Of a stretch of DNA of 41,473 nucleotides, positions 8,244 to 16,350 are shown one piece after another (within the stretch, counting starts at the first letter, position 1; each line of letters begins with the position of its first letter). Under the pieces are notes generated by a model that did not search any database, was not told the DNA's origin, and saw only the letters and a list, made by a program, of their open reading frames with translations. The DNA is from a bacterium (GTDB lineage: Bacteria > Thermosulfidibacterota > Thermosulfidibacteria > Thermosulfidibacterales > Thermosulfidibacteraceae), in the NCBI GenBank assembly GCA_027033775.1, contig JALVKL010000054.1, positions 1-41,473 on the forward strand, given 5' to 3'. The position numbers and the translations under genes were made by a program.

Positions 8244-10325
8244 ATGAGGTTTAAAAGATATGTAGTTTTATCTGGAGTCTTTCTTTTATTTATGGTCGTT
8301 TCGTCTTTTGCCATTACCGTTCAGATTGGAGCCTTTGAAAAAACATCCCTTGATAAGATTAAAAAAGAGTTCAGCAGGATAATCGATGACGGTTATATAT
8401 TAAAAATTTACGAAAAAGATTCCTTAAAGAAGGTGATAGTAGATCTTAAAGACAAGACCGAGTTTGTTAACTTTAAAAATAAGTATAAACTTAAAGAGGC
8501 CTTTATTGTTGATCCTGGTGTTTTGAAAAAGGAAGGTTTTAAATTGGCAACCATTTTGGGGAAAACAAGCGATGGTTTAGAAAAAGAAAAGGCTAAATCT
8601 ATTAATGAAGCGACCAAAAAGGCTGCCGCTAAGGCTTCTATGGATAGAAAAAAGAAGAAAATTCCCCTTTCGCAGGTTATGAACGGCCTTGAAGGCATTA
8701 ACATAAAATCTGGTAGCATTTATCTTTATGGAAGAAAACCTTGGGAATATGTGGAGACAGAAGAGCTGAAAGAGCCTTTCAGAATTATTATTCATCTGTT
8801 TAACACCAAAAATTATTCTGGCGTTAGTGAATTACTTTTTCCCCTTCCCAGTATAAATAAATTGAGAGTCATTTATGATTATAAGAATAAAGAGACGAGA
8901 GTGGTTCTTTATCCTTCTGGGGAGATGACAGTTGAAATACAAAGAGTGGGAAGAATGGTGAAATTAACTCCTGTTGAAATTAAAGAGACAAAGAAACTCA
9001 AAAAGGGGAAAGTTGAAGTTTATAAAGGACAGAAGGTTTCCCTTGAATTTAAAGACGCAGATATAAGGGATGTAATAAGGATACTCGCTGAGGTTAGCGG
9101 TCTTAACTTTGTGGTGGATCCTAAAGTCAGGGGGACTGTTACCCTGAGATTGAGGAATGTTCCTTGGGATAAAGCTTTAGATGTGATCTTAAAGGTCAAT
9201 AAGTTAGGCAAAATAGAGGAGGATGGTATAATAAGAATTGGTCCCATAGAGGACATAAATAGAGAGTTGGAAGCAAGGGCCAAAATTGCAAAGAGTATGG
9301 AGAAGGCAGAGCCTCTATTTACCGAAATATTTCCCCTCAATTATGCGGATATAAATGAGGCAGAGAAACTTATAAAGCCTCTGCTGAGCGATAGGGGAAA
9401 GGTGGACAAGGTGGTTAGGTTAAATGCTCTTATGGTTAAGGATACTAAACCTAGGCTGAAAAGGATAAGGGATTTTCTTAAAAAAATAGATACACCAATT
9501 CCTCAGGTTCAAATAAGTGCAAGGCTTGTGGAGGTCACCACAGATTTTACAAGAGAGCTTGGTATACAATGGGGGTTTTTGTGGGCTCAATCTAAGACAG
9601 AGTACAGCTTTCCTTACAGTTTTGGCATAGGCGGTGGTGTATCAGAATCTCCTTCTGCTGCACAAGCCCTTGACACTATGGAGACAAATGCAGGGTGGTC
9701 TCCTAAAGATATTACTCCTGGTTTTGTAGTGGATCTTCCTGCAACAGCTATTACAGGCTCTGGTGGAGCCATAGCCGCTTCTTTGCTCAACAGAGCTCAA
9801 ACCTTTGGAATAGATGTTAGACTTTCAGCTATGGAAAATGAGGGTTTAGCGAAGGTGATATCCACACCTAAGGTTATAACAATGGATAATCAGGAGGCAG
9901 AGGTTTCCCAGGGTTACGAGATACCTTATGCCACTGTCTCTGAGGCAGGAACACAGACAGAGTTTAAAGAGGCAAAACTCAAATTGAAGGTTAGACCCCA
10001 TATAACAGCTGAAGGTGATGTTATTTTGGATGTGGAGGTTTCTAAAGATTCCCCTGACTTTACTCATGTGACACCAGATGGTGTTCCTATACAGACAAGA
10101 AAGGTGAAAACCAGGGTGAGACTCAAAAATGGTGATACTTTAGTGATAGGTGGAATCTATGAGATGAATAAATACAAAAATGCAAACGGTGTTCCTGGTC
10201 TAAGAAGAATTCCTCTTCTTAAATGGCTCTTTCAGACTGAGAGAAAGAATGTGCAGAAAAGGGAGCTTCTCATATTTATAACTCCTACAGTTATAGAGCC
10301 GATTACAGGTAGAAAGATAGATTGA
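8244..10325 (+). CDS. pilQ: Type IV pilus secretin PilQ with SPOR-like and AMIN domains
   Basis: The outer-membrane channel through which the pilus emerges, 693 residues. Order seen: signal peptide (1-22); a SPOR-like segment (about 24-92, starting ITVQIGAF and ending KEAFIVDP); a Lys/Ala-rich linker; an AMIN-type beta domain (about 145-230, YLYGRKPWEYV and RVVLYPSG). Then come an N0/STN domain (about 265-330, LEFKDADIRDVIRILAEVSG and NVPWDKALDVIL), an N1 ring domain (345-425, IFPLNYADINEAEKLI) and the secretin barrel (about 425-690, ISARLVEVTTDFTRELGIQW, VISTPKVITMDNQEAEV, GDTLVIGGI, ELLIFITPTVI). The ATG at 8244 follows AGGAGGTG. AMIN and SPOR domains both bind peptidoglycan in other proteins, so this secretin may have two wall anchors. 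The SPOR call is mine and tentative; the rest is firm. Confidence 0.93.
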   Translation: MRFKRYVVLSGVFLLFMVVSSFAITVQIGAFEKTSLDKIKKEFSRIIDDGYILKIYEKDSLKKVIVDLKDKTEFVNFKNKYKLKEAFIVDPGVLKKEGFKLATILGKTSDGLEKEKAKSINEATKKAAAKASMDRKKKKIPLSQVMNGLEGINIKSGSIYLYGRKPWEYVETEELKEPFRIIIHLFNTKNYSGVSELLFPLPSINKLRVIYDYKNKETRVVLYPSGEMTVEIQRVGRMVKLTPVEIKETKKLKKGKVEVYKGQKVSLEFKDADIRDVIRILAEVSGLNFVVDPKVRGTVTLRLRNVPWDKALDVILKVNKLGKIEEDGIIRIGPIEDINRELEARAKIAKSMEKAEPLFTEIFPLNYADINEAEKLIKPLLSDRGKVDKVVRLNALMVKDTKPRLKRIRDFLKKIDTPIPQVQISARLVEVTTDFTRELGIQWGFLWAQSKTEYSFPYSFGIGGGVSESPSAAQALDTMETNAGWSPKDITPGFVVDLPATAITGSGGAIAASLLNRAQTFGIDVRLSAMENEGLAKVISTPKVITMDNQEAEVSQGYEIPYATVSEAGTQTEFKEAKLKLKVRPHITAEGDVILDVEVSKDSPDFTHVTPDGVPIQTRKVKTRVRLKNGDTLVIGGIYEMNKYKNANGVPGLRRIPLLKWLFQTERKNVQKRELLIFITPTVIEPITGRKID

Positions 10326-11461
10326 GATTTAGGACCGCTGGAGAATCCCACGGAAAAGCGGTTATTGCTTTTATAGAAGGGTTGCCTTTTGGTTTAAGTG
10401 TATCTACCTCTTTTGTAAATTCTGAGCTTTCCAGAAGGCAAATGGGTTTTGGTCGTGGTGCCAGAATGTCCATTGAGCAGGATAAAGCGGAAATTTTGTC
10501 AGGAGTCATAAGCGGTAAAACCATTGGTTCTCCAGTTGTGATATTGATAAGGAATAGGGATTGGGAAAATTGGCGTGATTTTTTTGATGTAGAAACATTT
10601 AAATCTGGGAAAGAGGTGTTTCTCCCAAGGCCAGGACATGCTGATCTTTCTGGTTGTCTCAAGTATAATATAAAAGATGCTAGATTCATTTTGGAAAGGG
10701 CCAGCGCAAGGGAGACTGCTGCCCGTGTAGCTGCAGGTGCCTTGTTTAAGCTTTACCTTAAAGAGTTTGGGGTAGATATTGCCTCTGGCGTTGTCAGGAT
10801 TGGTAAGGTTTACCTTGACAAAACTTTAAGTTTTTCTGATTTAAAAAGGTCTGATTCGTCTCCTGTAAGATGTCCAGATGAAGAAATCTCTTTTAAAATG
10901 ATAAAGGAGATAGAAAAGGCAAAATCTTTAGGGGATACAGTAGGAGGTATTTTTGAAGTTCGTGCCTGTGGAGTTCCTCCTGGTATAGGCGATCATACCC
11001 AGTGGTGTGAAAGACTTGATGCTTTAATATCATACGCTATGATGAGTATTCAGGGAATTAAAGCTGTGTCCATTGGATGTGGTTGGGATTGTTTTGATAA
11101 ATGGGGGAGTAACTTTCACGATGAGATTTTTTGGGACGGTGGCTTCTACAGGAAAACCAATAGGGCTGGCGGGATAGAAGGTGGTATTTCTAACGGGGAA
11201 GAGATTGTTGTTAGATGTTTTATGAAGCCTATCCCTACCCTAATGAGGCCTTTAGCTTCTGTGGATATGAGGACAAAAAAACAGGATTATGCTTGTAAAG
11301 AGCGTTCCGATGTGTGTGCTGTCCCCTCTGCTGCCATAGTAGGAGAAGCTATGTTAGCCTATGTTCTTGCCCGTTGCTTTAAAAGAAAGTTTGGTGGAGA
11401 TTCTATAGAGGAGGCTATCTCAAACTTTGAAAGATACAGAGAGAGGCTCTCGTCCTTTTAA
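10322..11461 (+). CDS. aroC: Chorismate synthase AroC
   Basis: This enzyme catalyses the last step of the shikimate pathway, 1,4-elimination of phosphate from EPSP to chorismate, needing reduced FMN. At 379 residues it is of normal length. Motifs in order: N-terminal [24 protein letters not shown], which contributes FMN/EPSP contacts; [75 protein letters not shown]; and the C-terminal [17 protein letters not shown]. The start is TTG at 10322 in a TTGA overlap with the pilQ stop, so translation is probably coupled to pilQ. The last 35 nt overlap aroK. Placement of shikimate genes right behind pilMNOPQ recalls the pilMNOPQ-aroKB arrangement of gammaproteobacteria. Confidence 0.96.
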   Translation: MRFRTAGESHGKAVIAFIEGLPFGLSVSTSFVNSELSRRQMGFGRGARMSIEQDKAEILSGVISGKTIGSPVVILIRNRDWENWRDFFDVETFKSGKEVFLPRPGHADLSGCLKYNIKDARFILERASARETAARVAAGALFKLYLKEFGVDIASGVVRIGKVYLDKTLSFSDLKRSDSSPVRCPDEEISFKMIKEIEKAKSLGDTVGGIFEVRACGVPPGIGDHTQWCERLDALISYAMMSIQGIKAVSIGCGWDCFDKWGSNFHDEIFWDGGFYRKTNRAGGIEGGISNGEEIVVRCFMKPIPTLMRPLASVDMRTKKQDYACKERSDVCAVPSAAIVGEAMLAYVLARCFKRKFGGDSIEEAISNFERYRERLSSF

Positions 11462-11966
11462 GGTCTTTCTTGTAGGGTTTATGGGATCTGGCAAAACCAC
11501 TGTGGGAAAGCTATTAGCTGAAGAACTGAAATGCCCATTTTTTGATCTTGATGAGGAAATTGAAAGAAGAACAGGTCTTTCTATTACCAATATTTTTGCT
11601 ATTAAAGGGGAGGATTTCTTTAGAAGCGTAGAGAAAAGCCTGTTGGAAGAATTCCTGGCAAAAGATGAAAATTTTGTTCTGTCTTGTGGGGGAGGGGTGA
11701 TTGAAGATTCGGACAACAGAAAAAAACTTTTTCAATCTGGCATTGTGATATGGCTTAATATCTCTTGGAAAGAGTTCTTAAAGAAGAGGTTACCAATTAT
11801 AAAAAGCACCAGGCCACTTTTGAAGTTGCCTTTAAAGGATATTATGAATCTTTACAAAAGGCGCCTTTCTTTTTACCAAGAGGTTTCCCACTTAACTTTA
11901 AAAGTGAATGGAAAAGATCCTAATGAATTGGTAAAAGAGATAGTATGTTTCTTAAACCTAAGATAA
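11427..11966 (+). CDS. aroK: Shikimate kinase AroK
   Basis: Phosphorylates shikimate at O3 using ATP, step five of the shikimate pathway. It is an NMP-kinase fold of 179 residues. Seen: VFLVGFMGSGKTTVGKLLA (Walker A lysine at K23), FFDLDEEIERRTGLSI (acidic shikimate-binding pair), FRSVEKSLLEEF (substrate arginine), SCGGGVIE (glycine triplet) and STRPLLK (LID arginine). No ATG lies upstream of the P-loop in this frame. The only usable start is TTG 11427, inside the end of aroC, with GAGGAGG (11408-11414) upstream. The overlap with aroC is 35 nt and with the next gene 22 nt. Confidence 0.93.
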   Translation: MKDTERGSRPFKVFLVGFMGSGKTTVGKLLAEELKCPFFDLDEEIERRTGLSITNIFAIKGEDFFRSVEKSLLEEFLAKDENFVLSCGGGVIEDSDNRKKLFQSGIVIWLNISWKEFLKKRLPIIKSTRPLLKLPLKDIMNLYKRRLSFYQEVSHLTLKVNGKDPNELVKEIVCFLNLR

Positions 11967-12625
11967 CAAGGATTGAGAGAATAAAAAGGGCATACAAAAA
12001 GACAAATTCTGAAATTTATGAGGCAATCTATGCTTTTTTGCTTGCTAAGGAAGGCTTTATTAGAGAGGCTATGTCTGTTCTTAAACGGGATAATTTTTAT
12101 GGTCTTTTTGTCTATGCTGGTTTGCTAATAATAGAAGGGAAAAAAGACGAAGCAATTATTGTCTTAGAAGAGCTTTTAAATTTCAATCCCTTTTATTTAA
12201 ACGTAAGAAAGACTTTGGCTAAGCTGCTTTTAGATCTTGGTAAAATGGATGAGGCAAAGAGGCATTTTGAGTTTGTTCTTCTGTTCTTTGAAGATCCTGA
12301 ATCTAAGGGCAAATTGGATATTGTTTGTTCCGAAAGTGAGGTGGAGGTATTGGAAGAGGTGGACGAAGCTTCAGTTGAGGATGATAAAGTAATTATTCTT
12401 GACGATGAGGTTGAAGAAATAATTGAGGATTTAGAGGCAGAGGATGAGGAGTTTCTTACAGTTGAACTTGTTAAATCTTTGATGGAGCAGTGTCTTTTTG
12501 ATGAGGCTATGCAGAAATTGGAAAAGATTTTAGAGAAAGATCCTGAAAATGAAGAGGCACACAGATTGCTTGAGAAGTTAAATTACTATCTTGAATTTTT
12601 AGAACCGGAGGAGCCTAAAGAATGA
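11945..12625 (+). CDS. TPR protein with acidic linker, function unknown
   Basis: A 226-residue cytoplasmic protein without signal peptide or membrane helix. Residues about 20-115 hold tetratricopeptide-like helix pairs ([52 protein letters not shown]). Residues about 125-170 are an extremely acidic stretch (for example [27 protein letters not shown]), and a last TPR ([22 protein letters not shown]) closes the protein. It overlaps aroK by 22 nt and aroQ by 4 nt (ATGA), so it is an integral member of the pil-aro transcript. TPR genes often accompany pilus operons (PilF/PilW), but those are lipoproteins and this is not. Its role, as pilus factor or enzyme scaffold, is open. Confidence 0.8.
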   Translation: MFLKPKITRIERIKRAYKKTNSEIYEAIYAFLLAKEGFIREAMSVLKRDNFYGLFVYAGLLIIEGKKDEAIIVLEELLNFNPFYLNVRKTLAKLLLDLGKMDEAKRHFEFVLLFFEDPESKGKLDIVCSESEVEVLEEVDEASVEDDKVIILDDEVEEIIEDLEAEDEEFLTVELVKSLMEQCLFDEAMQKLEKILEKDPENEEAHRLLEKLNYYLEFLEPEEPKE

Positions 12626-13056
12626 AAAAGGTCTTGGTTATTCATGGAGCAAATTTAAATCTTCTGGGTTTGAGGGAACCTGAAATTTACGGGAAAAAAT
12701 CTCTTTATGAACTTAACAAAAAGCTTTATGAAGAGGCGGAAAAGTTGGGTTTATATTTGGTGGTATATCAAACCAATTCTGAATCGCAGCTGTTGGAGAG
12801 CATTCATAATGCTAAAGATTTTTTTGACTTTATCATTATAAATCCAGGAGCTTTTACCCATACAAGCATAGCCATTAGAGACGCCCTTCTTTCTGTTGGA
12901 ATTCCATTTATAGAGGTTCATCTTTCCAATATCTTCTCCCGCGAGGATTTTAGGAAACATTCCTTCCTTTCTGATATTGCTAAAGGTGTTATTACAGGAT
13001 TGGGCGAGTACTCTTATATTTTAGCTTTAAGATATATTGCGGAAAATGAAAGCTGA
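12622..13056 (+). CDS. aroQ: 3-Dehydroquinate dehydratase, type II (AroQ)
   Basis: Converts 3-dehydroquinate to 3-dehydroshikimate by anti-elimination, step three of the shikimate pathway. The 144-residue size and motifs are those of the dodecameric type II enzyme: [19 protein letters not shown] (catalytic tyrosine Y23 on the flexible lid), [46 protein letters not shown] (catalytic histidine in EVH) and [10 protein letters not shown]. The start is the ATG of an ATGA overlap with the TPR gene. Its 3' end overlaps the aminopeptidase by 11 nt. Together with aroC and aroK it gives three of the seven shikimate enzymes in one run. Confidence 0.95.
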   Translation: MKKVLVIHGANLNLLGLREPEIYGKKSLYELNKKLYEEAEKLGLYLVVYQTNSESQLLESIHNAKDFFDFIIINPGAFTHTSIAIRDALLSVGIPFIEVHLSNIFSREDFRKHSFLSDIAKGVITGLGEYSYILALRYIAENES

Positions 13057-14107
13057 AAGTTTTTTTGAGTTTGTCCTTCCCTTGTTGGAAAAGAACCGTT
13101 TAGATCTCATCTTAATCACCAAAATTATCAACATTCAGTATTTGACAGGTTTTACTGGAAGCAGCGGATTTATCATTGTGGATAGGGAAAGGACTTATTT
13201 CTTAACGGATCCCAGATATACTGAACAGGCAAAAAGTGAATGTAAAGATTGGATTGTAGAAGAGATAAGGGGGATTAAGTTATCCCAATGGATAGCAGAT
13301 AGATATAAACCCAAAAGAGTAGGAGTGGACGAGTGGCTCCAAGTTGGCTCTTTGGAGAGGATAAAGCAGGTTCTTGGTAAGGCAGAGTTTATTGTTCTTT
13401 TCGATCTGGTGGAATCTTTGAGGATAAAGAAACAGCCAATAGAGCTTGAGTTAATAAAAAAAGCTTTGAACATTGCCGAGAGTGCATTTAACAAGATTTT
13501 GAAAGAGATTCGTCCAGGAGTTATGGAAAGGGATATAGCCTTAGAGCTTGATTATCAGATGAGAAAGATGGGGGCTTCTTCTTCCTCTTTTGATATAATA
13601 GTCGCTTCTGGATATAGATCTTCTCTTCCCCACGGTGTAGCTTCTAATAAAAGGATAGAGGAAAAGGACATTGTTCTTATCGATTTTGGATGTATTTATA
13701 ACGGTTACTGTTCAGATGTTACCAGGGTGGTAAAGCTTGGAAGAGTAGAAAAAGAAGAAAAGTATGTGTGGGAAGTTATTGTAGATGCTATGAATAGGGC
13801 TATAGAAAATATTAAAGACGGTATTAAGGCTTCTGAAATTCATGGTATTGCTGAAAATGCCATCGATTCTAAAGGTTATGGAAGATTCTTTGGACATGGG
13901 CTTGGTCATGGAGTAGGGAGAGAAGTTCATGAAAAACCATCCGTTTCACCTTTATCGGAAGATAGAATCATTAAAGGAAGTGTTTTTACAATAGAGCCTG
14001 GTATTTATCTACCTAATAGATTCGGTATAAGAGTAGAGGATATGGTGTTTTTAGGCGAAGAGCCTGAGGTTCTTACTTCTCTTCCCAGAGAAATCTTGCA
14101 GATTTAA
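13046..14107 (+). CDS. pepP: M24-family Xaa-Pro aminopeptidase
   Basis: A cytoplasmic dinuclear metalloprotease that removes the residue before proline from peptides. At 353 residues it is the short form common beside aroQ and efp in many bacteria. The N-terminal creatinase-like domain has [17 protein letters not shown] and [12 protein letters not shown]. The pita-bread catalytic domain shows all five metal ligands: D213 (IDFG), D224 (CSDVTR), H288 (GLGHG), E317 (TIEPG) and E331 (RVEDM). I chose ATG 13046, inside the end of aroQ; an in-frame TTG at 13037 would add three residues, and neither has a strong ribosome site. Its stop overlaps the stop of the convergent udg gene by 4 nt. pepP versus pepQ naming is by similarity of form only. 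Confidence 0.9.
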   Translation: MKAESFFEFVLPLLEKNRLDLILITKIINIQYLTGFTGSSGFIIVDRERTYFLTDPRYTEQAKSECKDWIVEEIRGIKLSQWIADRYKPKRVGVDEWLQVGSLERIKQVLGKAEFIVLFDLVESLRIKKQPIELELIKKALNIAESAFNKILKEIRPGVMERDIALELDYQMRKMGASSSSFDIIVASGYRSSLPHGVASNKRIEEKDIVLIDFGCIYNGYCSDVTRVVKLGRVEKEEKYVWEVIVDAMNRAIENIKDGIKASEIHGIAENAIDSKGYGRFFGHGLGHGVGREVHEKPSVSPLSEDRIIKGSVFTIEPGIYLPNRFGIRVEDMVFLGEEPEVLTSLPREILQI

Positions 14108-14781
14108 TTTTCTTCTACTATCTCTTTCAGTTTTTTGAAATCTTCAATGGCTGTTCTTTTTTGTCTTGGATTTCTCAATAAATAGGCTGGATGATAGGTG
14201 GGCAGGATAAGATAGCCCCTTTTATCCTTTAACACTTTACCCCTTATCTTTGATATGGGAAGATTTTGGTCCAATAAAACCTTAGCGGCGAAGGCTCCCA
14301 ATGCGCATATAATTTTGGGCTGTATTATCTCTATCTGCTTAAAGAGAAATGGAGAGCATGCGGCTATTTCGTCTTCTTGAGGGTTTCTATTTCCTGGAGG
14401 TCTGCATTTTAAAACATTTGCTATATAAACATCACTTCTCTTTAATCCTATACTCTCTATAAGTCTTGTTAAGAGCTGTCCCGCTAATCCCACAAAAGGT
14501 CTGCCTTGTTTGTCTTCCTCTTCCCCTGGTGCTTCTCCAACAAACATAATCTTTGCTTCAGGATTTCCCTCTCCAAATACAAGGTTTGTTCTATTTTTAT
14601 AGAGTTTACATCTTCTACAGTCTCCTATCTCTTTTCTCAGTTCTTCTAAAAGGATTGCCTTTTTTGATTTCATTATTTTTCCCCTGGAAGGTTTATGCAT
14701 CGATTTTATAGTGAAAAATTCTTTAATACCGGCAGCTTTATACCATAACAGCAAATTTTTTAATTTATCGGTTTCCCTCAT
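14104..14781 (-). CDS. Uracil-DNA glycosylase, family 4 (Fe-S)
   Basis: Removes uracil arising from cytosine deamination, an important repair task at high temperature. Of 225 residues, the conserved core starts at C55-x2-C58 (DCRRCKLYKNRTNLVFGEG), followed by the catalytic motif VGEAPGEEEDKQGRPFVG. Then come NVLKCRPPGNRNPQ, with cluster cysteines C126 and C142, and the leucine-loop motif LPTYHPAYLLRNP. Four cysteines fit the [4Fe-4S] cluster of family 4. Residues 1-45 form an N-terminal extension (LKNLLLWYKAAGIKEF); an alternative start is the internal ATG at residue 28. It overlaps the upstream acetyltransferase by 17 nt on the same strand and faces pepP. Confidence 0.93.
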   Translation of the reverse strand: MRETDKLKNLLLWYKAAGIKEFFTIKSMHKPSRGKIMKSKKAILLEELRKEIGDCRRCKLYKNRTNLVFGEGNPEAKIMFVGEAPGEEEDKQGRPFVGLAGQLLTRLIESIGLKRSDVYIANVLKCRPPGNRNPQEDEIAACSPFLFKQIEIIQPKIICALGAFAAKVLLDQNLPISKIRGKVLKDKRGYLILPTYHPAYLLRNPRQKRTAIEDFKKLKEIVEEN

Positions 14782-15313
14782 TTAGATATAGACACAGAAT
14801 GTGAAGATTATAAGTGTCTACTGAATAGCTTTTTGCCAGATCTTTTATTACGGTGGTCTCTTTAAATCCAGCCTTTTTTAAAGCGTTAAGGGCACTTTCT
14901 TGAGGTGAAAGAACTTCTGCTATAATTACCCTTAAATTTCTCTCTTTAGCCAGCTCTATTAGTTTTTTAACTAAGGCTTTACCTAAGCCTTTTCCTCTAC
15001 AATATTTGCAGATTGAAACCCTTATTTTGCCCACATCCTTTTCCCAACCAAATTCCCTCATGTGGAGTGTGGCTATCCCTATGATATTGCCATCTTCTGT
15101 TTCAGCTACAATAGGAAAAATCCTTTTATAGTTTATATTTTCTGTCCAATCCTTTATAAGGAAATAATCCTTCACATTATCTTTAAAAAGAAGAAGATCC
15201 TCTTCTAATATCCTATTCAAGAAGAAGTCGTAGAGTTTATCAGTGTCTTTGCTTGTAAGTGGCCTTATATAAACATAACTTCCGTCGTTTAATTTCACCT
15301 TCTCCTTGAACAT
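14765..15313 (-). CDS. GNAT-family N-acetyltransferase
   Basis: A 182-residue single-domain acetyltransferase. Evidence: N-terminal YVYIRPLTSKDTDKLYDFF; central strands with IVAETEDGNIIGIATLHMR; the acetyl-CoA pyrophosphate-binding loop CRGKGLGKALVKKLIELAKE (R/Q-x-x-G-x-G/A pattern); and the closing SPQESALNALKKAGFKE. The substrate cannot be read from the sequence; the family includes protein, small-molecule and antibiotic acetyltransferases. It is co-directional with and overlaps udg, so the two form a small minus-strand unit. The ATG at 15313 has no convincing Shine-Dalgarno sequence; a promoter placed just upstream would give an almost leaderless mRNA. Confidence 0.85.
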   Translation of the reverse strand: MFKEKVKLNDGSYVYIRPLTSKDTDKLYDFFLNRILEEDLLLFKDNVKDYFLIKDWTENINYKRIFPIVAETEDGNIIGIATLHMREFGWEKDVGKIRVSICKYCRGKGLGKALVKKLIELAKERNLRVIIAEVLSPQESALNALKKAGFKETTVIKDLAKSYSVDTYNLHILCLYLNEGNR

Positions 15314-15319
15314 ATTAGT

Positions 15320-15348
15320 ATATTACTTGCTATAAAAGATTTCTTCAA
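15320..15348 (-). promoter_or_regulatory. Possible promoter of the GNAT-udg unit
   Basis: Minus strand TTGAAG (15348-15343), 17-nt spacer, TAATAT (15325-15320). The -10 box ends only 6 nt before the start codon, so transcription would begin about at the ATG. Weak matches; assigned by eye. Confidence 0.3.
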
Positions 15349-15384
15349 TGTTTTAGCGGTTTGTGAAAATATTTATTTTCTCTA

Positions 15385-15412
15385 TTGACAGTGTCTTTCA
15401 GGCTGTGTTAAT
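15385..15412 (+). promoter_or_regulatory. Promoter of the nuo operon
   Basis: Consensus -35 TTGACA (15385-15390), 16-nt spacer, GTTAAT (15407-15412; TTAATT at 17 nt is an alternative). It lies in the only sizeable gap before nuoA and points into the operon. The -35 is perfect and the -10 moderate. Confidence 0.6.
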
Positions 15413-15425
15413 TAACCACACAGCC
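15401..15425. repeat. Inverted repeat over the nuo -10 / transcript start
   Basis: GGCTGTGT (15401-15408) and ACACAGCC (15418-15425) are perfect 8-bp complements separated by 9 nt (TAATTAACC). The left arm lies in the promoter spacer and -10, and the right arm falls at and after the expected start site. The geometry suits a dimeric repressor operator; part of it could also fold in the leader RNA. Confidence 0.6.
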
Positions 15426-15444
15426 TCTTTGAAGGGGGATTTTG

Positions 15445-15801
15445 ATGGCAGAAAGCTACTGGCCTTTGATTATTGTTTTTTTGGTGGCTGTGGGTTTCGG
15501 TTTAGTAACCGTTGTAGCTTCCCAGATTCTTGGTCCCAAAAGGCCTGATCCTATTAAACTTTCCCCTTATGAGTGTGGTGTTGAACCTGTTGAGGACGCT
15601 AGAAAAAAATTTTTTATTCATTATTATATTGTTGCTTTGCTGTTTTTAGTCTTTGATATTGAGATAGTTTTTACCTATCCCTGGGCAGTTAAATTTAAGT
15701 CTATGGGTCTTTGGGGGTTCATTGAGATGGCAGTGTTTATAGTCATATTTCTTGCCATTTTCTTCTACGTTTTGGGAAGGAGAGCATTGGAATGGGAGTA
15801 A
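15445..15801 (+). CDS. nuoA: NADH-quinone oxidoreductase subunit A
   Basis: A membrane-arm subunit of complex I that helps shape the quinone chamber next to NuoH. It has 118 residues with three transmembrane helices (about 5-27, 60-80, 88-110). Hallmarks are the loop [17 protein letters not shown] and the second helix [18 protein letters not shown] chose the ATG at 15445, with AAGGGGG centred 8-10 nt upstream; an in-frame TTG directly before it is possible but less likely. First gene of a 13-gene operon; it overlaps nuoB by 10 nt. Confidence 0.95.
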   Translation: MAESYWPLIIVFLVAVGFGLVTVVASQILGPKRPDPIKLSPYECGVEPVEDARKKFFIHYYIVALLFLVFDIEIVFTYPWAVKFKSMGLWGFIEMAVFIVIFLAIFFYVLGRRALEWE

Positions 15802-16340
15802 AGAGAACGCCAGTAAAAAATGTGGAGATTAAAAAGCCTACTTTTGAAGAGGAAATACCCAAGGAAGATTTAGAATTAATAGAAAAAAATGTGCTCATAA
15901 CGACCTTAAATAAGGCTGTAAACTGGGCTAGAAAGTGGTCTATTTGGCCTTGTACCTTTGGCCTTGCCTGTTGTGCCATTGAGATGATGGCCACCGCTGC
16001 TTCTCATTATGATATGGCCAGATTTGGAGCTGAGGTATTTAGAGCTTCTCCCAGACAGGCTGACCTTCTCATTGTAGCGGGCACTTTGACAAAAAAGATG
16101 GCTCCAGTTTTGAAGAGGGTTTATGACCAAATGCCTGAGCCAAAGTGGGTTATAGCCATGGGGGTCTGTGCAGTGGGTGGCGGTATTTACGATTCTTATG
16201 CTGTGGTTCAAGGGGTGGACAGTTTGATTCCTGTTGACATATATATACCCGGTTGCCCCCCAAGGCCTGAAGCTTTGCTCCAAGCTATATTGATGCTTCA
16301 GAAGAAAATAGAAAGGGAAGATTTCAAGAACAAAATATAG
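15792..16340 (+). CDS. nuoB: NADH-quinone oxidoreductase subunit B
   Basis: Carries the terminal [4Fe-4S] cluster N2 that hands electrons to quinone. Of 182 residues, the ligands are C60-C61 (LACCAIEMM, the tandem pair typical of NuoB), C126 ([13 protein letters not shown]) and C155 ([12 protein letters not shown]). The N-terminal 30 residues are charged and variable. The ATG at 15792 overlaps the end of nuoA by 10 nt. It sits between nuoA and the fused nuoCD as expected. Confidence 0.96.
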   Translation: MGVKRTPVKNVEIKKPTFEEEIPKEDLELIEKNVLITTLNKAVNWARKWSIWPCTFGLACCAIEMMATAASHYDMARFGAEVFRASPRQADLLIVAGTLTKKMAPVLKRVYDQMPEPKWVIAMGVCAVGGGIYDSYAVVQGVDSLIPVDIYIPGCPPRPEALLQAILMLQKKIEREDFKNKI

Positions 16341-16350
16341 GGTTAGTGGG

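Noticed and set aside
14077-14092. TTCTCT-TCCC-AGAGAA hairpin near the end of pepP as a terminator
   Set aside because: Only six mostly A-T pairs, inside coding sequence and before the stop codon, with no immediate T-run.
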